Assembly: GCA_029243485.1 (NCBI GenBank) | Contig: JAQWRY010000028.1 | Span: 62,001-126,000, forward strand | From: Candidatus Binatia bacterium | GTDB taxonomy: Bacteria; Desulfobacterota; Binatia; UBA12015 | Reading direction: 5' to 3' | DNA length: 64,000 nucleotides | Shown: piece after piece, positions 42,431 through 50,330 of the stretch | Layout of the letters: every line of letters starts with the position of its first letter | Numbering within the stretch: the first letter of the stretch is position 1 | Program-made: the position numbers and the translations under genes | Notes under the pieces: model-generated | The model's input: the letters and a program-made list of their open reading frames with translations, nothing else | Database searches by the model: none | What the model was told of the DNA's origin: nothing

Positions 42431-43831
42431 TCAGTCCTGCAGGTAGCCCAACGCCTCGAGTTGCTCGACCACTTTTGGCGTGAGTTCGACCGGCGTCTGC
42501 GCGGCCTTGTTCGGCCGAAGGGCTTGCCGTGAGAGCTTGATGGCGTCGAGCTGCCTCGAGAGGGCCTCGACCATCCCCGGCCGCATCGCGGCGACGTCGT
42601 GCTTCTCTCCGGGGTCGCGCTTCAGATCATAGAGTTCGGCGTCGCCGTTTGCGGCTCGCAGCAGCGACCACTCCAAGGTTCGGAGCTTCTCGGGCTTTCC
42701 GTAGATGTGCAGGGAGCTGCGGCCGGCGGAGCGATTCTCGATGAGGGGAAGCAGGCTAGTTCCGATGACTCCCGGTGGCGTCGCCGTAGCCGTGACTTCG
42801 AGAACCGTCGGGGCGACATCCATTATTCCAACGAGCCCGCGAGCGCGCGAGCCACCGTGTTCTCCGCCGGGGAGCTTGATCAGAACGGGTACGCGGACCA
42901 GTTCGTCGTAGATTTGCTCGTGGAGCATCAGCCCGTGATCGAGGAATTCTTCGCCGTGGTCCGAGATGACGACGATGAGGGCATTGTCGTAGAGTCCCCG
43001 CTTCGTCAGTTCCGCGATGAGTTGGCCGAAGCGCGCGTCGGTATAGGCGACGCCCCCATCGTAGAGGTCGGTCACGTACTGGACTTCTTCCGGCGTGAAG
43101 TAGGTGGCGAGGTCGACAGATCCCTTGCGAGCCTTCTGGTTGAGCCCGGCGAGGAGCTTGGACGCGCAGATGCCGTCCCGGCATCCGTCGAACGTACCGG
43201 GGTTCTTTTCACCGACGAACTGGTCGCGGTAGGGGAGAGGTGCGTCGTAGGGCAGTTCGTCCCAGTCGGAATGGATGTCGAGAGTGTGGAGGAACAGGAA
43301 CGGAGGGCGCGGATCGGCTTGGTCGAGCCAGGCGAGCGCCTTCGGCAGGATCTGCTCGAAGCCGCGGCCCGCGTCGTCGAACGAATCGAATCCTTGGTTG
43401 AAGCCCCAACGCGCTCGGACGTAGCCCGCGCCCGTGAAGCCGGCCGTGCGGTAGCCGGCGCTGCGCAACAACTCGGCGAGTGTCTTGTGCCCGGTGGCGA
43501 GTCGGCGGTCGCTCTGCGCCGTGACGCCGTGAACGCTCGGCGGAAGGCCGGTGAGGAGCGTCATGTGGGCGGGGAGTGTCCCCCCGCCGGACGTAAAGGC
43601 GCGATCGAAGGAGACGGCGTCCTTCGCGAACGCATCGAGAAACGGTGTCGTGTTGCGCTCGTAGCCGTAGGAGCCGACGTGATCGGCGCGTAGCGTGTCG
43701 AGCGAGATCAGGACCACGGGTGGCGGCTGGGCACGAAGCACCGCCGTCGGACCCGGCTCGGGAGCGGCATGGCTCGGGCTGCTCCATAGAAAGGCCGACA
43801 GCGCGAGGAGTCTGAGGAGAGGCTTCGTCAT
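42431..43831 (-). CDS. Exported sulfatase-superfamily protein with Thr at the nucleophile position
   Basis: 466 residues from the ATG at 43831, overlapping the stop of the acyl-CoA ligase gene (ATGA). A signal peptide (MTKPLLRLLALSAFLWSSPSHA) precedes an alkaline-phosphatase-type fold. VVLISLDTLRADHVGSYGY gives the first metal Asp pair, and VISDHGEEFLDHG the second. The position of the formylglycine in true sulfatases (C/S-x-P-x-R) reads TLPAHMTLLTG here. Thr as nucleophile, without the Arg, is typical of phosphoglycerol transferase-like or phosphodiesterase members, so sulfate-ester hydrolysis is doubtful. Acts in the periplasm. Convergent with the lipid cluster, stops 12 bp apart. Confidence 0.88.
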   Translation of the reverse strand: MTKPLLRLLALSAFLWSSPSHAAPEPGPTAVLRAQPPPVVLISLDTLRADHVGSYGYERNTTPFLDAFAKDAVSFDRAFTSGGGTLPAHMTLLTGLPPSVHGVTAQSDRRLATGHKTLAELLRSAGYRTAGFTGAGYVRARWGFNQGFDSFDDAGRGFEQILPKALAWLDQADPRPPFLFLHTLDIHSDWDELPYDAPLPYRDQFVGEKNPGTFDGCRDGICASKLLAGLNQKARKGSVDLATYFTPEEVQYVTDLYDGGVAYTDARFGQLIAELTKRGLYDNALIVVISDHGEEFLDHGLMLHEQIYDELVRVPVLIKLPGGEHGGSRARGLVGIMDVAPTVLEVTATATPPGVIGTSLLPLIENRSAGRSSLHIYGKPEKLRTLEWSLLRAANGDAELYDLKRDPGEKHDVAAMRPGMVEALSRQLDAIKLSRQALRPNKAAQTPVELTPKVVEQLEALGYLQD

Positions 43832-45375
43832 TCGACTCGCTCCACCGCGATGCGGCCGTCCGCGACCCGGTCGCGCAACTCGCGTTTCAGGACCTTTTGC
43901 GACGGGCCGAGAGGGAGGCTCTCGAGGATCGCCCACTCGCGCGGCAGCTTGTTCCGAGCCACGTGTTGCGTGGCCCACGCCCGTAAGGCGGCCAGGTCCG
44001 GATGTGCGTTTGGGTTGGGGACGATCAACGCGACGATCTCTTCCCCGTAGTGTGGGTCCGGCCGGCCCACGACGGCGACCTCACGCACGTCGGGATGCTC
44101 GGCGAGGACGGCCTCGAGTTCGGAGGGATAAACGTTGTAGCCCCCGCGGATGATCATGTCTTTCACGCGGTCGACGACGTAGAGGCGGCCCGTTTCGTCC
44201 AGGCGGCCGATGTCGCCGGTTCGCATCCACCCGTCGCCGAGCGCCAGGGCGGTTGCCGGCTTGTCGTCGAGGTAGCCCGACATCAGGTTGCGGCCGCGAA
44301 CGCGCACTTCGCCCGTCTCTCCGGCCGCGACGTCGCGTCCGTTCTCGGCGGTCACACGGACTTCCACGCCGTGGGCTGGTCGACCGACGCTGTCGATGAC
44401 GCGTTCGTCGGGCGGGGAGTTGATCGTGGAGAAGGTGGCCTCGGTCATTCCGTAGCCCTGGCGGATCTTGGCGCCGAGACGGCGCTCGGCGCGGTGCAGG
44501 ATCTCCTCGGCGAGGGGGGAGCCGGCCGAGAGGCACCACCGAAGCGATTCGACCGTGGGTCCCTCGGGCAGCGCGGCCCACGCCGAGAACATCGTCGGCA
44601 CGGCCGCGATCCAGGTTATCTTCTCGCGTCGGGCCAGTTCGAGGGTCTTTGCGGCGTCGAACCGGGGGACGAGCACGGCACAGCAGCCGGCTCGGAACGT
44701 CGCGAGCAGAACCATGCGGAGGCCGTAGGAGTGCGCGAGCGGCAGTACGCCGAGCACTCGGTCGTTCTCGCCGAGGCCGAGCGCGTGGTCGCCGATGCCT
44801 TGCGCGTGCGCGAGCAGGGTCTGATGGGAGATGACGGCGCCCTTGGGCCGGCCCGTCGTGCCCGACGTGTACAGGATCATGGCGCCGCTTGTGGGATCGA
44901 TCGATTCCGGAAGGTTGCCGGGCGCGGGGCCGTCGTCGGTGAGGTCGGCGATGGGGATTCGCCGGCGGGTGCCGGCGCTCGCTTCGGCGAGATCGGCGCG
45001 GCCCTCATCGTGTACGATCGCGGCGCAGTTGCTGTGTTCCAGACGGAACGCGATCTCGGCGGCGGCGGACAGGATGAGAATCGGGACTACGGTGGCCCCC
45101 GCGTACGCGATTCCGAACCACGCGGTGACGACGTCGAGGCCGTTGGTGGCGATGAGCGCGACCCGATCTCCCGGTTGGACTCCGGCGGCGCGCAGGCGGC
45201 CGGCGGCACGACGGGCGCTCGCGTCCAGTTCGGCGTAGGTCGCCCGGCGTGGTTCTTCCTCTGCCGAGAGCAGGGCGACGCGGTCGGGCCAGCGCGCGGC
45301 GGCGCTCGCCAGCAGCGCCCCGACGCCACGTGGATCGGTGGATACGGGCGGGGTTGTGAGGACTTCGCGAGACAT
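43828..45375 (-). CDS. AMP-dependent acyl-CoA synthetase/ligase
   Basis: 515 residues from the ATG at 45375; an earlier in-frame start at 45441 would run into the divergent DUF547 gene. The P-loop YTSGTTGRPKGA (around residue 157), GYGMTEATFS (adenylate-binding), DGWMRTGDIGRLDETGRLYV, and the C-terminal catalytic Lys in GPSQKVLKREL are all present. Activates a carboxylic acid to its CoA thioester in two steps. It is most like the medium/long-chain fatty acid or cyclohexanecarboxylate CoA ligase branch. Co-transcribed with the sulfatase-fold protein. Confidence 0.92.
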   Translation of the reverse strand: MSREVLTTPPVSTDPRGVGALLASAAARWPDRVALLSAEEEPRRATYAELDASARRAAGRLRAAGVQPGDRVALIATNGLDVVTAWFGIAYAGATVVPILILSAAAEIAFRLEHSNCAAIVHDEGRADLAEASAGTRRRIPIADLTDDGPAPGNLPESIDPTSGAMILYTSGTTGRPKGAVISHQTLLAHAQGIGDHALGLGENDRVLGVLPLAHSYGLRMVLLATFRAGCCAVLVPRFDAAKTLELARREKITWIAAVPTMFSAWAALPEGPTVESLRWCLSAGSPLAEEILHRAERRLGAKIRQGYGMTEATFSTINSPPDERVIDSVGRPAHGVEVRVTAENGRDVAAGETGEVRVRGRNLMSGYLDDKPATALALGDGWMRTGDIGRLDETGRLYVVDRVKDMIIRGGYNVYPSELEAVLAEHPDVREVAVVGRPDPHYGEEIVALIVPNPNAHPDLAALRAWATQHVARNKLPREWAILESLPLGPSQKVLKRELRDRVADGRIAVERVE

Positions 45376-45439
45376 CTCGATCCGGGCTACGACCCTTTCT
45401 CCGTAACGAATGACGTGCGCCGCGCGTAGTGGGGGTGAC

Positions 45440-46249
45440 ATGAGCGAGAGGATGCGAGGAAACAGGTCGAAGAGGCGCTGTGGCGCCGCGTGGATGGCTT
45501 TTCTGCTGGGCGCTTTCCTGGCGCCGGGCCCGTCGGTTGCGGCCGACGATGCCTATGCGCGGTTGCTGGCCCATCACGTTACGCCCGGGACCGTTTCGGG
45601 GATCCAGCTGAATCTCGTGGACTACCAGGGGGTGGCCGCGGACCCGGATTACCCCAAGGCGCTGGCCGATCTGGCGGCTGCGAAGCCTGGTGCCCTGGAC
45701 GAGTCGGACCGCTTCCCGTTTTGGGTCAACGCCTACAACCTCCTGGCCATCAAGACCGTGCTCGATCGCTATCCGGTCAGCAGCATCAAAGATGGCGGGA
45801 ACTTCCTGTTCCCGATCTGGAAGAAGAAGGTCGGGACGGCGGCGGGCAAGGAGTACTCCCTCGACGAGATCGAGCACGGGATCCTCCGCAAGGAGTTCTC
45901 CGAGCCCCGTGTCCACTTCGCCGTCGTCTGCGCTTCGCTGTCGTGCCCGGACCTGAGGCCCGAGCCCTACGAGGGGGCGCGGCTGGACGAACAGCTCGAC
46001 GACCAGGCCGAGCGCTTCCTCGCGAACCGGACGAAGGGGCTCGTTCCTGGGGCCGACCGAAAGAGTGCGGAGGTCTCCTCGGTATTCAAGTGGTTCGGTG
46101 ACGACTTCGAGGCTACCGGGGGCGTCGCTGGGTTCATCCGAGACCACGCCGCCCCGAAGACCCGGGCTGCGGTCGCGGACCTGAAGGACGACGGGCTCTC
46201 CTATCTCGACTACGACTGGACCCTGAACGACCAGGCGCGCGCCCGCTGA
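45440..46249 (+). CDS. Exported DUF547 protein
   Basis: 269 residues with a signal peptide (basic MSERMRGNRSKRR, hydrophobic MAFLLGAFLAPG, cleavage near VAA). DUF547 signatures: FPFWVNAYNLLAIKTVLDRY, then SLDEIEHGILR, VHFAVVCASLSCPDLRPE with the conserved Cys-Pro, and VSSVFKWFGDDFE. A function for the family is not established; a papain-like or transglutaminase-like fold has been suggested from conserved Cys/His. Periplasmic. First gene of a rightward run with the aminotransferase. Confidence 0.9.
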   Translation: MSERMRGNRSKRRCGAAWMAFLLGAFLAPGPSVAADDAYARLLAHHVTPGTVSGIQLNLVDYQGVAADPDYPKALADLAAAKPGALDESDRFPFWVNAYNLLAIKTVLDRYPVSSIKDGGNFLFPIWKKKVGTAAGKEYSLDEIEHGILRKEFSEPRVHFAVVCASLSCPDLRPEPYEGARLDEQLDDQAERFLANRTKGLVPGADRKSAEVSSVFKWFGDDFEATGGVAGFIRDHAAPKTRAAVADLKDDGLSYLDYDWTLNDQARAR

Positions 46250-46286
46250 GCTTTGTCGCGGGCGAGCTTCCGGATAACGTCCGGAC

Positions 46287-47666
46287 ATGGATCGCACCGA
46301 ACGAGAGCTCGCCCGGCTGGATCGGGCCCACCTGGTCCACGGGTTCGGCTCGCCGGCCCAGACCGACCGCGACGGCACCGTCCGGTTGGTGAAGGGACGG
46401 GGCATCCACGTGTGGGATTCCGAAGGGCGTCGCTACGTGGATGGGGTCTCATCGCTCTGGAACGTCAACGTGGGCCACGGTCGTCCGGAGATCGCGAGGG
46501 CGATCTCGCAGCAGACGCGGGCAATCGAGTACGCGCCGACTCTGATCGGGTTCTCTTCCGAGCCCGCGATCCGGCTCGCCGCCCGCATCGCGAAGATGGC
46601 CCCGAAGGGTCTCAACCGCGTGATGTTCACCGGCGGCGGCTCGGAGTCGAATGAGACGGTGATCCGGCTCGTGCGGCTTCTGGCGAGTCTGTCGGGCAAG
46701 CCGGGCAAGGTCGGGATCGTCGCGCTGACACGTGCCTACCACGGCTCGTCGACCGGAGCGGCAAGCCTCACGGGGCTCGAGAGCTTCCATCGCCACTACG
46801 AACCTCTGATGGAGGGGGTATTCCGGATGGCGCGGCCGGATTGCTACCGCTGCGAGCTCGGCAAGACCTATCCGCAGTGTGCACTCGCCTGTGCGGATGA
46901 GCTCGAGCGGTTGGTCGAACGCGAGGGCGCCGATCGGATCGGCGCCTTCATCTGCGAGCCCGTGCAGGGCGTCGGCGGGGTGATCCCTCCGCCGGCCGGC
47001 TGGCTCGCGCGCATTCGCGAGATTTGCGATAGGCACGACATCCTTCTCGTCGCCGACGAAGTCATCACCGGGTTTGGGCGCCTCGGGCGGAACTTCGGCG
47101 TGCAAGCGGCGAAGGTCGTCCCCGACATGATCGCTTTCGCGAAGGGGGTCACGAGTGGCTATGTCCCGCTCGGTGGGGTGATCCTGCACGAACGGCTCTA
47201 CCAGATCATCCTGGATGCCGGTGAGGACTTCGTATTGCACCACGGCTACACGTACTCGGGTCACCCGGTCGCGTGTGCGGCCGGCCTCGCGAATCTCGAC
47301 GTCCTCGAAGCCGAAGATCTGATCCCCGGCGTCCGTCGCAAGAGCAAACCCTTTGCGCGCGCGCTTGCCGGGTTGTCCCGTCATCCGATCGTCGGTGGGA
47401 CGCGGACCGCCGGCCTGATGGGGGCGGTCGAGCTCGTACGCGATCGAGATTCACGCGAGCCCTTCGCCGACGCGGAGAAGGTCCCGTGGCGTGTGCGGCA
47501 GGCGGCGCTGCGCCGCGGCGTCCTCCTGCGCGCGGGCCTGAGCTTCGTGGTGGTCTGTCCGCCGTTCGTGATCACCGACGATCAAATCGATGATCTGATC
47601 GGGCGACTCGACGAGGCGATCGCCGAGGTCCAGGCCGAGCTCGGCTACGGATCGCGGCCCGGCTGA
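46287..47666 (+). CDS. Class III pyridoxal-phosphate aminotransferase (omega-transaminase type)
   Basis: 459 residues. PLP motifs: FTGGGSESNETVIRL (phosphate binding), the Asp in LLVADEVITGFGRLG that holds the pyridine nitrogen, and the Schiff-base Lys in IAFAKGVTSGYVPLGG. The N-terminal YVDGVSSLWNVNVGHG places it with omega-amino acid:pyruvate transaminases (subgroup III). It has an unusual Cys cluster (CYRCELGKTYPQCALACADEL), which could be a metal-binding insert and is also seen in some related bacterial transaminases. The substrate is an amine or beta-amino acid, unknown. Confidence 0.93.
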   Translation: MDRTERELARLDRAHLVHGFGSPAQTDRDGTVRLVKGRGIHVWDSEGRRYVDGVSSLWNVNVGHGRPEIARAISQQTRAIEYAPTLIGFSSEPAIRLAARIAKMAPKGLNRVMFTGGGSESNETVIRLVRLLASLSGKPGKVGIVALTRAYHGSSTGAASLTGLESFHRHYEPLMEGVFRMARPDCYRCELGKTYPQCALACADELERLVEREGADRIGAFICEPVQGVGGVIPPPAGWLARIREICDRHDILLVADEVITGFGRLGRNFGVQAAKVVPDMIAFAKGVTSGYVPLGGVILHERLYQIILDAGEDFVLHHGYTYSGHPVACAAGLANLDVLEAEDLIPGVRRKSKPFARALAGLSRHPIVGGTRTAGLMGAVELVRDRDSREPFADAEKVPWRVRQAALRRGVLLRAGLSFVVVCPPFVITDDQIDDLIGRLDEAIAEVQAELGYGSRPG

Positions 47667-47672
47667 TTCTCG

Positions 47673-47936
47673 ATGCTCCTCCTTCTTCCGATCGTGCTCC
47701 TCGCCTACTTCGCCTGGCAGGGTGGACACGCGCTGGGCATCGTTTTCATCGTCGTCGGGCTGGGGATCGAGCTGACGTTGGTGCTTCGGATGGTGCGCGC
47801 CACGGTGGGTGGTGTCGGCGGTCACGCGGAATGGGTGCGTGACGTGTCGCGACGGCCGCGCCTCGCGCGCGACCCGATGTGGTCGTGGGCGACGGCGCTC
47901 GTCATCGTCGGCGGACTCTTGGCGGCATTCCTCTAG
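47673..47936 (+). CDS. Small membrane protein, unknown
   Basis: 87 residues with two or three hydrophobic helices (LLLLPIVLLAYFAW, LGIVFIVVGLGIELTLVL, WATALVIVGGLLAAF) and a short positively charged loop. No family recognised. It begins 6 bp after the aminotransferase stop, so probably the last gene of that unit, and overlaps the end of the TauE gene by 4 bp. Confidence 0.6.
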   Translation: MLLLLPIVLLAYFAWQGGHALGIVFIVVGLGIELTLVLRMVRATVGGVGGHAEWVRDVSRRPRLARDPMWSWATALVIVGGLLAAFL

Positions 47937-48751
47937 CGGTGGTTGAAGAAGTCGAAGGCCAGGTCGGCCGCGACAATCATCAAGAAGATCGCGAAGCTTC
48001 GAGACAACAACTCCTTGCTCATCCGGTTCGCGGTGCGAACGCCCATCGGTGACGTCAGCAGAACGGCGGGGGCCATGACGGCGACTGCCAGGACGTCGAT
48101 GTAGCCGAGCGAGAAATGCGGCAGGTGGCTTGCGTGGATGCCGTTCACGACGGATCCGACCGCGCCGACCGAGGAGACGCTGAGCGCCGTCACCGTCGAG
48201 ACGGCGAGCGCCCGGCGCAGCGGATAGCTGAGCGCGACGAGGGTCGGCGTCGTGAACGCGCCGCCGGAGATCCCGAGGGCGACGGAAAGTGCGCCGATGA
48301 AGGCGGCAATCAGCCACCGAACCGGGCCCGTGGGTACCTGCGAGCCGAAATGAAGCTTGTCGCGGCCGATCAGCATCTGCAGCGATTGGAGAAAGAGAAC
48401 GATGGCGAACACGAGGATCAGAAGGTGGCCGGACACGAATCGCTGCACGGTGAGGCCGCCGAGGACGCCGACGAGGAGCGCCGGCACCCAGGTCTTTGCG
48501 AAATCGAGATCGAGATTGCCGGCCTGATGCTGCGCGCGGGCGGCGGAGATCGTTCCGGGGACGGCCACCGCGAGCGAGGTGCCGGCCGCCATGTGCATGA
48601 CGAGCTCCGGAGCCACGCCGAACATCGGGAACAGGTAGAGGAAGAGGGGGACGCGCAGCAGCCCGCCGCCGATCCCGAATAGGCCGCCGGAAAAACCCGA
48701 CGCGAGCCCGGATGCGAAGAGCGCACCTGCGTATACGAGATCCCCTTCCAC
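47933..48751 (-). CDS. TauE/SafE family sulfite/anion exporter
   Basis: 272 residues with eight predicted helices in two inverted halves. The paired family motifs are visible: GLASGFSGGLFGIGGGLLRVP in the first half and LSVALGISGGAFTTPTL in the second. Members export sulfoacetate, sulfite or other small organic anions, or act as transporters of unknown cargo. Linkage to sulfur metabolism here is only suggested by the TauD gene 23 kb away. Convergent with the small membrane protein. Confidence 0.92.
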   Translation of the reverse strand: MEGDLVYAGALFASGLASGFSGGLFGIGGGLLRVPLFLYLFPMFGVAPELVMHMAAGTSLAVAVPGTISAARAQHQAGNLDLDFAKTWVPALLVGVLGGLTVQRFVSGHLLILVFAIVLFLQSLQMLIGRDKLHFGSQVPTGPVRWLIAAFIGALSVALGISGGAFTTPTLVALSYPLRRALAVSTVTALSVSSVGAVGSVVNGIHASHLPHFSLGYIDVLAVAVMAPAVLLTSPMGVRTANRMSKELLSRSFAIFLMIVAADLAFDFFNHR

Positions 48752-48890
48752 CTTCGGCGTACTATGGCCGAATGCCCCGTTCGGGTCGAACCGGGAAGGG
48801 GTGTCCGAAACCGCGAAGTCGTGCCTCGAACTGCTGTTCGCCCGAGCCTAAGGAATCCAGTACAGTGCCAATCGCGAGAGACCGATTCGT

Positions 48891-50252
48891 ATGTCCGAAG
48901 CATCAGCCAGGCTGTTCCTCACGACCCCCGAAGGGGATACACGTATCGTGCCTCTGGGAGACCTCACACGAATCGGTCGTGCGGCGAACAGCGATCTCGT
49001 CATCGAAGATTCGAGCGTCTCGCGCCGCCACGCACTGATCCAGCTTCAGGACGACGGGGGCCACATCCTCACCGATCTCGGAAGCGCCAATGGCACCACG
49101 GTCAACGACGAGCTGATCAGCCTCCCAGTGGTCCTTCGTGACGGCGACAGTGTCGGCATCGCGGGCTACCAGATCGTCTTCTCCGGGGAACGACCCGGGG
49201 ATGCGGACGGGCAGTCCGGCGACACTCTGTTCAACACCGAAGACTCGACGGTCAACGAAGAGCGCGGTCACCGGCGACACCATCGGGTTCAGATCGTCGG
49301 CGGCGGTCCCGGGATGCTCGAGGTCCTCGGGCAGGTTCGGCAGGCGGCGTCGTCCAGCATCCCGGTGCTCATCACCGGCGAGACCGGGACGGGCAAGGAA
49401 CTGGTTGCGCGCTCCATCCACCAGGGCGGCTCGCGGGCCTCGCAGGTGTTCGTTCCGATCAACTGTTCGGCCTTGCCCGAGGCCCTGCTCGAGAGTGAGC
49501 TGTTCGGTCACCGGCGGGGGGCCTTTACCGGCGCTCAGCAGGACCGCGCGGGCCTCTTTGAAGCCGCAAAAGGCGGAACGGTCTTCCTCGACGAGGTCGG
49601 GGAACTACCCATCCAAATGCAGCCGAAGCTTCTGCGATTCCTGCAGGACGGCGAGGTTCGTCGTGTGGGCGACGTCGAGCCACGGCACGTCGATGTGCGC
49701 GTGATTTCCGCGACGAACCGTGACCTCAAGAGTGAGATCGAGCGCGAGGCCTTCCGCGAGGATCTCTACTTCCGCCTGAGCACGTTCACGATCGAGTTGC
49801 CGCCGTTGCGCGCTCGCCCCGAAGACATCGCTCTCCTGGCCGAGCGGCTCCTGCGCACGCAGGCGGAATTGCAGAAGAAGAGGGTGCGGGGCATCGAGCC
49901 CGCCGCCCTGGAGGCCCTCGGTCGGTATGATTGGCCCGGGAACGTGCGCGAACTCGAGAACGAGCTCGCCCGCGCTGTGGCGATTCTTCACGAGGGTGAT
50001 CGGATCACGCTGTCGACGCTCTCTCCGCGGGTCTCGGGGCCACAGCCCGACGCGGCGAGCACGGGCGACGCGACGCCACCTCCTGCCACCGATCACCCAA
50101 CCGAGCTACGCGGTGCGATGACGGATTTTGAGCGCACGCACATTGCCGAGGTGCTGGAGCAGAACGGGGGCAACGTTTCGAAGGCCGCCCAAGCTCTGGG
50201 CCTCTCCCGTGGAGGACTCCACAAGAAGCTGAAGGAGCTGGGGCTGCGGTAG
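48891..50252 (+). CDS. FHA-domain sigma54-dependent transcriptional activator
   Basis: 453 residues. An FHA phosphothreonine-binding domain (residues about 8-100) has the signature IGRAANSDLVIEDSSVSRRH and GSANGTTVN. A sigma54 AAA+ domain follows with Walker A GETGTGKE, the sigma54 contact loop GAFTGA and Walker B GGTVFLDEVGEL. The C-terminal Fis-type HTH reads NVSKAAQALGLSRGGLHKKL. There is no receiver domain, so activity is probably controlled through the FHA domain binding a phosphorylated Thr on a partner, the obvious candidate being the kinase encoded 78 bp downstream. No -24/-12 promoter was found in the window, so the target genes are unknown. Confidence 0.95.
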   Translation: MSEASARLFLTTPEGDTRIVPLGDLTRIGRAANSDLVIEDSSVSRRHALIQLQDDGGHILTDLGSANGTTVNDELISLPVVLRDGDSVGIAGYQIVFSGERPGDADGQSGDTLFNTEDSTVNEERGHRRHHRVQIVGGGPGMLEVLGQVRQAASSSIPVLITGETGTGKELVARSIHQGGSRASQVFVPINCSALPEALLESELFGHRRGAFTGAQQDRAGLFEAAKGGTVFLDEVGELPIQMQPKLLRFLQDGEVRRVGDVEPRHVDVRVISATNRDLKSEIEREAFREDLYFRLSTFTIELPPLRARPEDIALLAERLLRTQAELQKKRVRGIEPAALEALGRYDWPGNVRELENELARAVAILHEGDRITLSTLSPRVSGPQPDAASTGDATPPPATDHPTELRGAMTDFERTHIAEVLEQNGGNVSKAAQALGLSRGGLHKKLKELGLR

Positions 50253-50330
50253 TCCGGTCCGCGCCGGAATCTGAACTTCGGGCTCAGGACACTAGCGAGG
50301 ATCCCGAACCTTCCTGCTAGAGTACGGCCG

